The position numbers were made by a program, and so were the translations under genes. From NCBI RefSeq assembly GCF_003725795.1, contig NZ_RBEE01000004.1:62001-126000 (forward strand): a stretch of DNA of 64,000 nt, in the 5' to 3' direction. The notes beneath the pieces were generated by a model. It was given only the letters and a program-made list of their open reading frames with translations. It searched no databases and had not been told where the DNA came from. Source of the stretch: Pedobacter jejuensis. Its GTDB lineage: Bacteria > Bacteroidota > Bacteroidia > Sphingobacteriales > Sphingobacteriaceae. Position 1 is the stretch's first letter, and every line of letters begins with the position of its first letter. Positions 63,401 through 64,000 of the stretch are shown piece by piece.

Positions 63401-63804
63401 CGCGAAGCGGAAAATACGGATGTAATTTTATCTAAAAATGAAGGCTCTTCTTTTTTAATTAGGATGGTATTTTGTTCGATGGTATAGGTAAGTGACTTAT
63501 CTTTTAATAGAGTTTTTAATACCTGTTCTAGTGGTGTAGCTTTAAAATTTACCGTAATTTTTGCATCATCATTTAAAATATTGGTTGCGTACAATACCCT
63601 ATACTGAGTTTGTTGTTCAATTGCTTTAAATAGATTATCAACCGTAACATTTTTGCCTGAAAAAGTTAGTTTTTGGGCGAAACTGCTGGCACTAGCATGT
63701 ATGATAATGGTCATCATAATCATAACGGTGAGTTTCATAATTAAAAAGATTTTTTTTGGCAGGCACGAGGAATGCCTTCCTTGATGAAAAGGATTAAAAT
63801 TCAT
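60445..63804 (-). CDS. SusC/RagA-family TonB-dependent transporter with N-terminal STN domain
   Basis: 1119 residues from 63804. Signal segment around MKLTVMIMMTIIIHASASSFAQ (an internal Met23 at 63738 is an alternative start). Then an STN domain (~48-115: VDNLFKAIEQQTQYRVLYA, TPLEQVLKTLLKDKSLTY), carboxypeptidase-D-like domain (~136-225: GRVVDENNNPLVGATVAVKG), plug (IDILKDADATAIYGSRGSNG) and a 22-strand barrel ending VFGLNCSF. The STN domain usually signals to a FecR anti-sigma factor and an ECF sigma factor; those would lie beyond the right edge. The substrate is unknown. Heads an operon with SusD and the TlpA-like gene. Confidence 0.94.
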   Translation of the reverse strand: MNFNPFHQGRHSSCLPKKIFLIMKLTVMIMMTIIIHASASSFAQKLTFSGKNVTVDNLFKAIEQQTQYRVLYATNILNDDAKITVNFKATPLEQVLKTLLKDKSLTYTIEQNTILIKKEEPSFLDKITSVFSASRFNGRVVDENNNPLVGATVAVKGSKKYAITGSTGSFVLDLEANDVLVISYIGYETKELKITQGILQSGVASLLDIKLNMSASSLDQVQVIGYGTTTKRNNTGAVSSITAAEIGKQTIENPLLALQGRISGVQITQDNGLPGAGVRMNIRGAYTGLSGAGFIPLYVIDGVPFTLFNGTQPASDNLNSNSFSAANGAVSPFSVIAPEDIERIDILKDADATAIYGSRGSNGVVLITTKKGSKGKTSYNFNLNTGVSDVANYIPMMNTQEYLATRRAAFARSGVTPTTANALDLVSWDQNAYTDWQKYFIGNTAHTTNLTGSVSGGNAQNSFLFSSTYRKQGTIYGNDFGATTFSSRLNAGHKSLDGKFSIDASVNYAYMKNLLPNTDLSTIYALAPNYPLYNANGTVNWTSTSPLSYNPKQTDSETTNLFSNLNLSYKVLENLTLRANLGYTTTRLKQQQINPASSQNPATSQVSTLRYADNNNDNYIIEPQAVYNVKLGEGNLEALLGTTFQKTNATGISLLGTGYNNEGLLYSLTGASAVTTSANASSIYKYNAFFGRLNYNWKGKYIVDGTFRRDGSSRFGDNNKFGNFGAVGASWIFTQEDFMKDLSFLSFGKLRASYGVTGNDQIPNYQYLGLYATSGSSSNYDGSTAIIPSNIQNPDLKWETNKKLDIALELGFFNDRIFLKADYFRNRVSDLLNTITIASQTGSTGYTANLDATVQNKGFEFELNTINVANGDFRWTTNINLTIMRNKLLEFDNLANTFYASTYVVGEPTDIRRFYNYTGVNPATGLPTYKDLNGDGVISFAGDRYIGYYGHPYFGGINNSISYKGLSLDFMFQYNHRYGILNSTLSSSPAGINYSNLSTALLDRWGAVGDTALFPAASTVNDPSYGNLTSSDVNWGDASYLKLKTVSLNYALPKSVISKLKLSNLTVYVQGQNLYTWAKQKYTYDPESTVPGTGSALGTGQYIAAPQVRTIVFGLNCSF

Positions 63805-64000
63805 ATTTTTGTTTGTTTGGGTTAATGCGTAAATGGACCTAAGAATTCGTTTTTATAGGGTTAACTCAGATATTTATCCATGGATGTGCTGGTAACACTT
63901 TCATGGTTTTTTTCTTTTAAACCTGTTTTCCTTAACGCTGCTGTTGTAGTTTTTTCTTCATGTTTGGTTTGATTTAGTTGATATTATTTGATAATTCGGG
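63805..64000. other. Right-edge spacer upstream of the STN-SusC gene
   Basis: 196 bp of AT-rich DNA with several T runs. I see no coding frame that belongs to a recognised family. It should hold the SusC operon promoter. Confidence 0.4.

Overview
The window looks like a chromosomal piece of a Pedobacter-like member of the Sphingobacteriaceae (phylum Bacteroidota). It is visibly AT-rich. It carries two SusC/SusD pairs, a one-protein hybrid two-component regulator (periplasmic propeller sensor to AraC output), many family 43 glycosidases, TAnnTTTG-type -7 boxes and few Shine-Dalgarno sequences. The genus is an inference from protein style, not from a marker gene. I saw no rRNA, tRNA, CRISPR array, integrase or transposase.

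Layout. 1-4.9 kb: assimilatory sulfite reduction on the minus strand. It holds a siroheme-synthase/TauE permease fusion (cut by the left edge), uroporphyrinogen-III methyltransferase, a sulfite reductase with a HEPN-like tail, and an Rrf2 regulator upstream. 5-16.5 kb: two hybrid histidine kinases, a metallophosphoesterase, an aldo/keto reductase, a receiver protein paired with a receiver-like/sugar-transferase fusion, a DUF1080 protein and tatA. 16.5-18.4 kb: non-coding repeats and a long inverted repeat, then a zinc alcohol dehydrogenase.

19.5-41.1 kb: one polysaccharide utilization locus (PUL), all on the minus strand. In transcription order it is: hybrid regulator, GH43, BNR_4 propeller protein, double GH43, GH105, DUF2264, SusC, SusD, GH43 (galactanase-like), GH35, L-rhamnose mutarotase, GH127/146. 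The set fits a plant arabinogalactan: galactan core (GH43, GH35), arabinofuranose (GH43, GH127), rhamnose-capped glucuronic acid (BNR_4, GH105, DUF2264, RhaM). A textbook terminator lies between susD and the downstream enzyme genes.

41.3-49.5 kb: methionine aminopeptidase, a small lipoprotein, then six convergent genes that I regard as the best candidate for an undescribed system. They are a GT4 glycosyltransferase, an acyl-CoA-dehydrogenase-like flavoprotein, a fused PIG-L deacetylase/methyltransferase, a MurG-like glycosyltransferase and two GT2 enzymes. None has an evident membrane segment, and no flippase, polymerase or exporter is nearby. This suggests a small cytosolic glycoside or glycolipid head group.

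49.5-56.3 kb: DUF72 with a LuxR-type response regulator, a DUF4385 gene without a normal start codon, a second zinc dehydrogenase, a 59-residue acidic protein, an MFS permease, an HxlR regulator remnant, a small membrane protein and a GNAT acetyltransferase. 56.3-57.4 kb: inverted-orientation copies of the repeat family seen at 16.5 kb and 42.2 kb. 57.5-64 kb: a second SusC/SusD pair (SusC with an STN domain) followed by a TlpA-like thioredoxin-fold protein.
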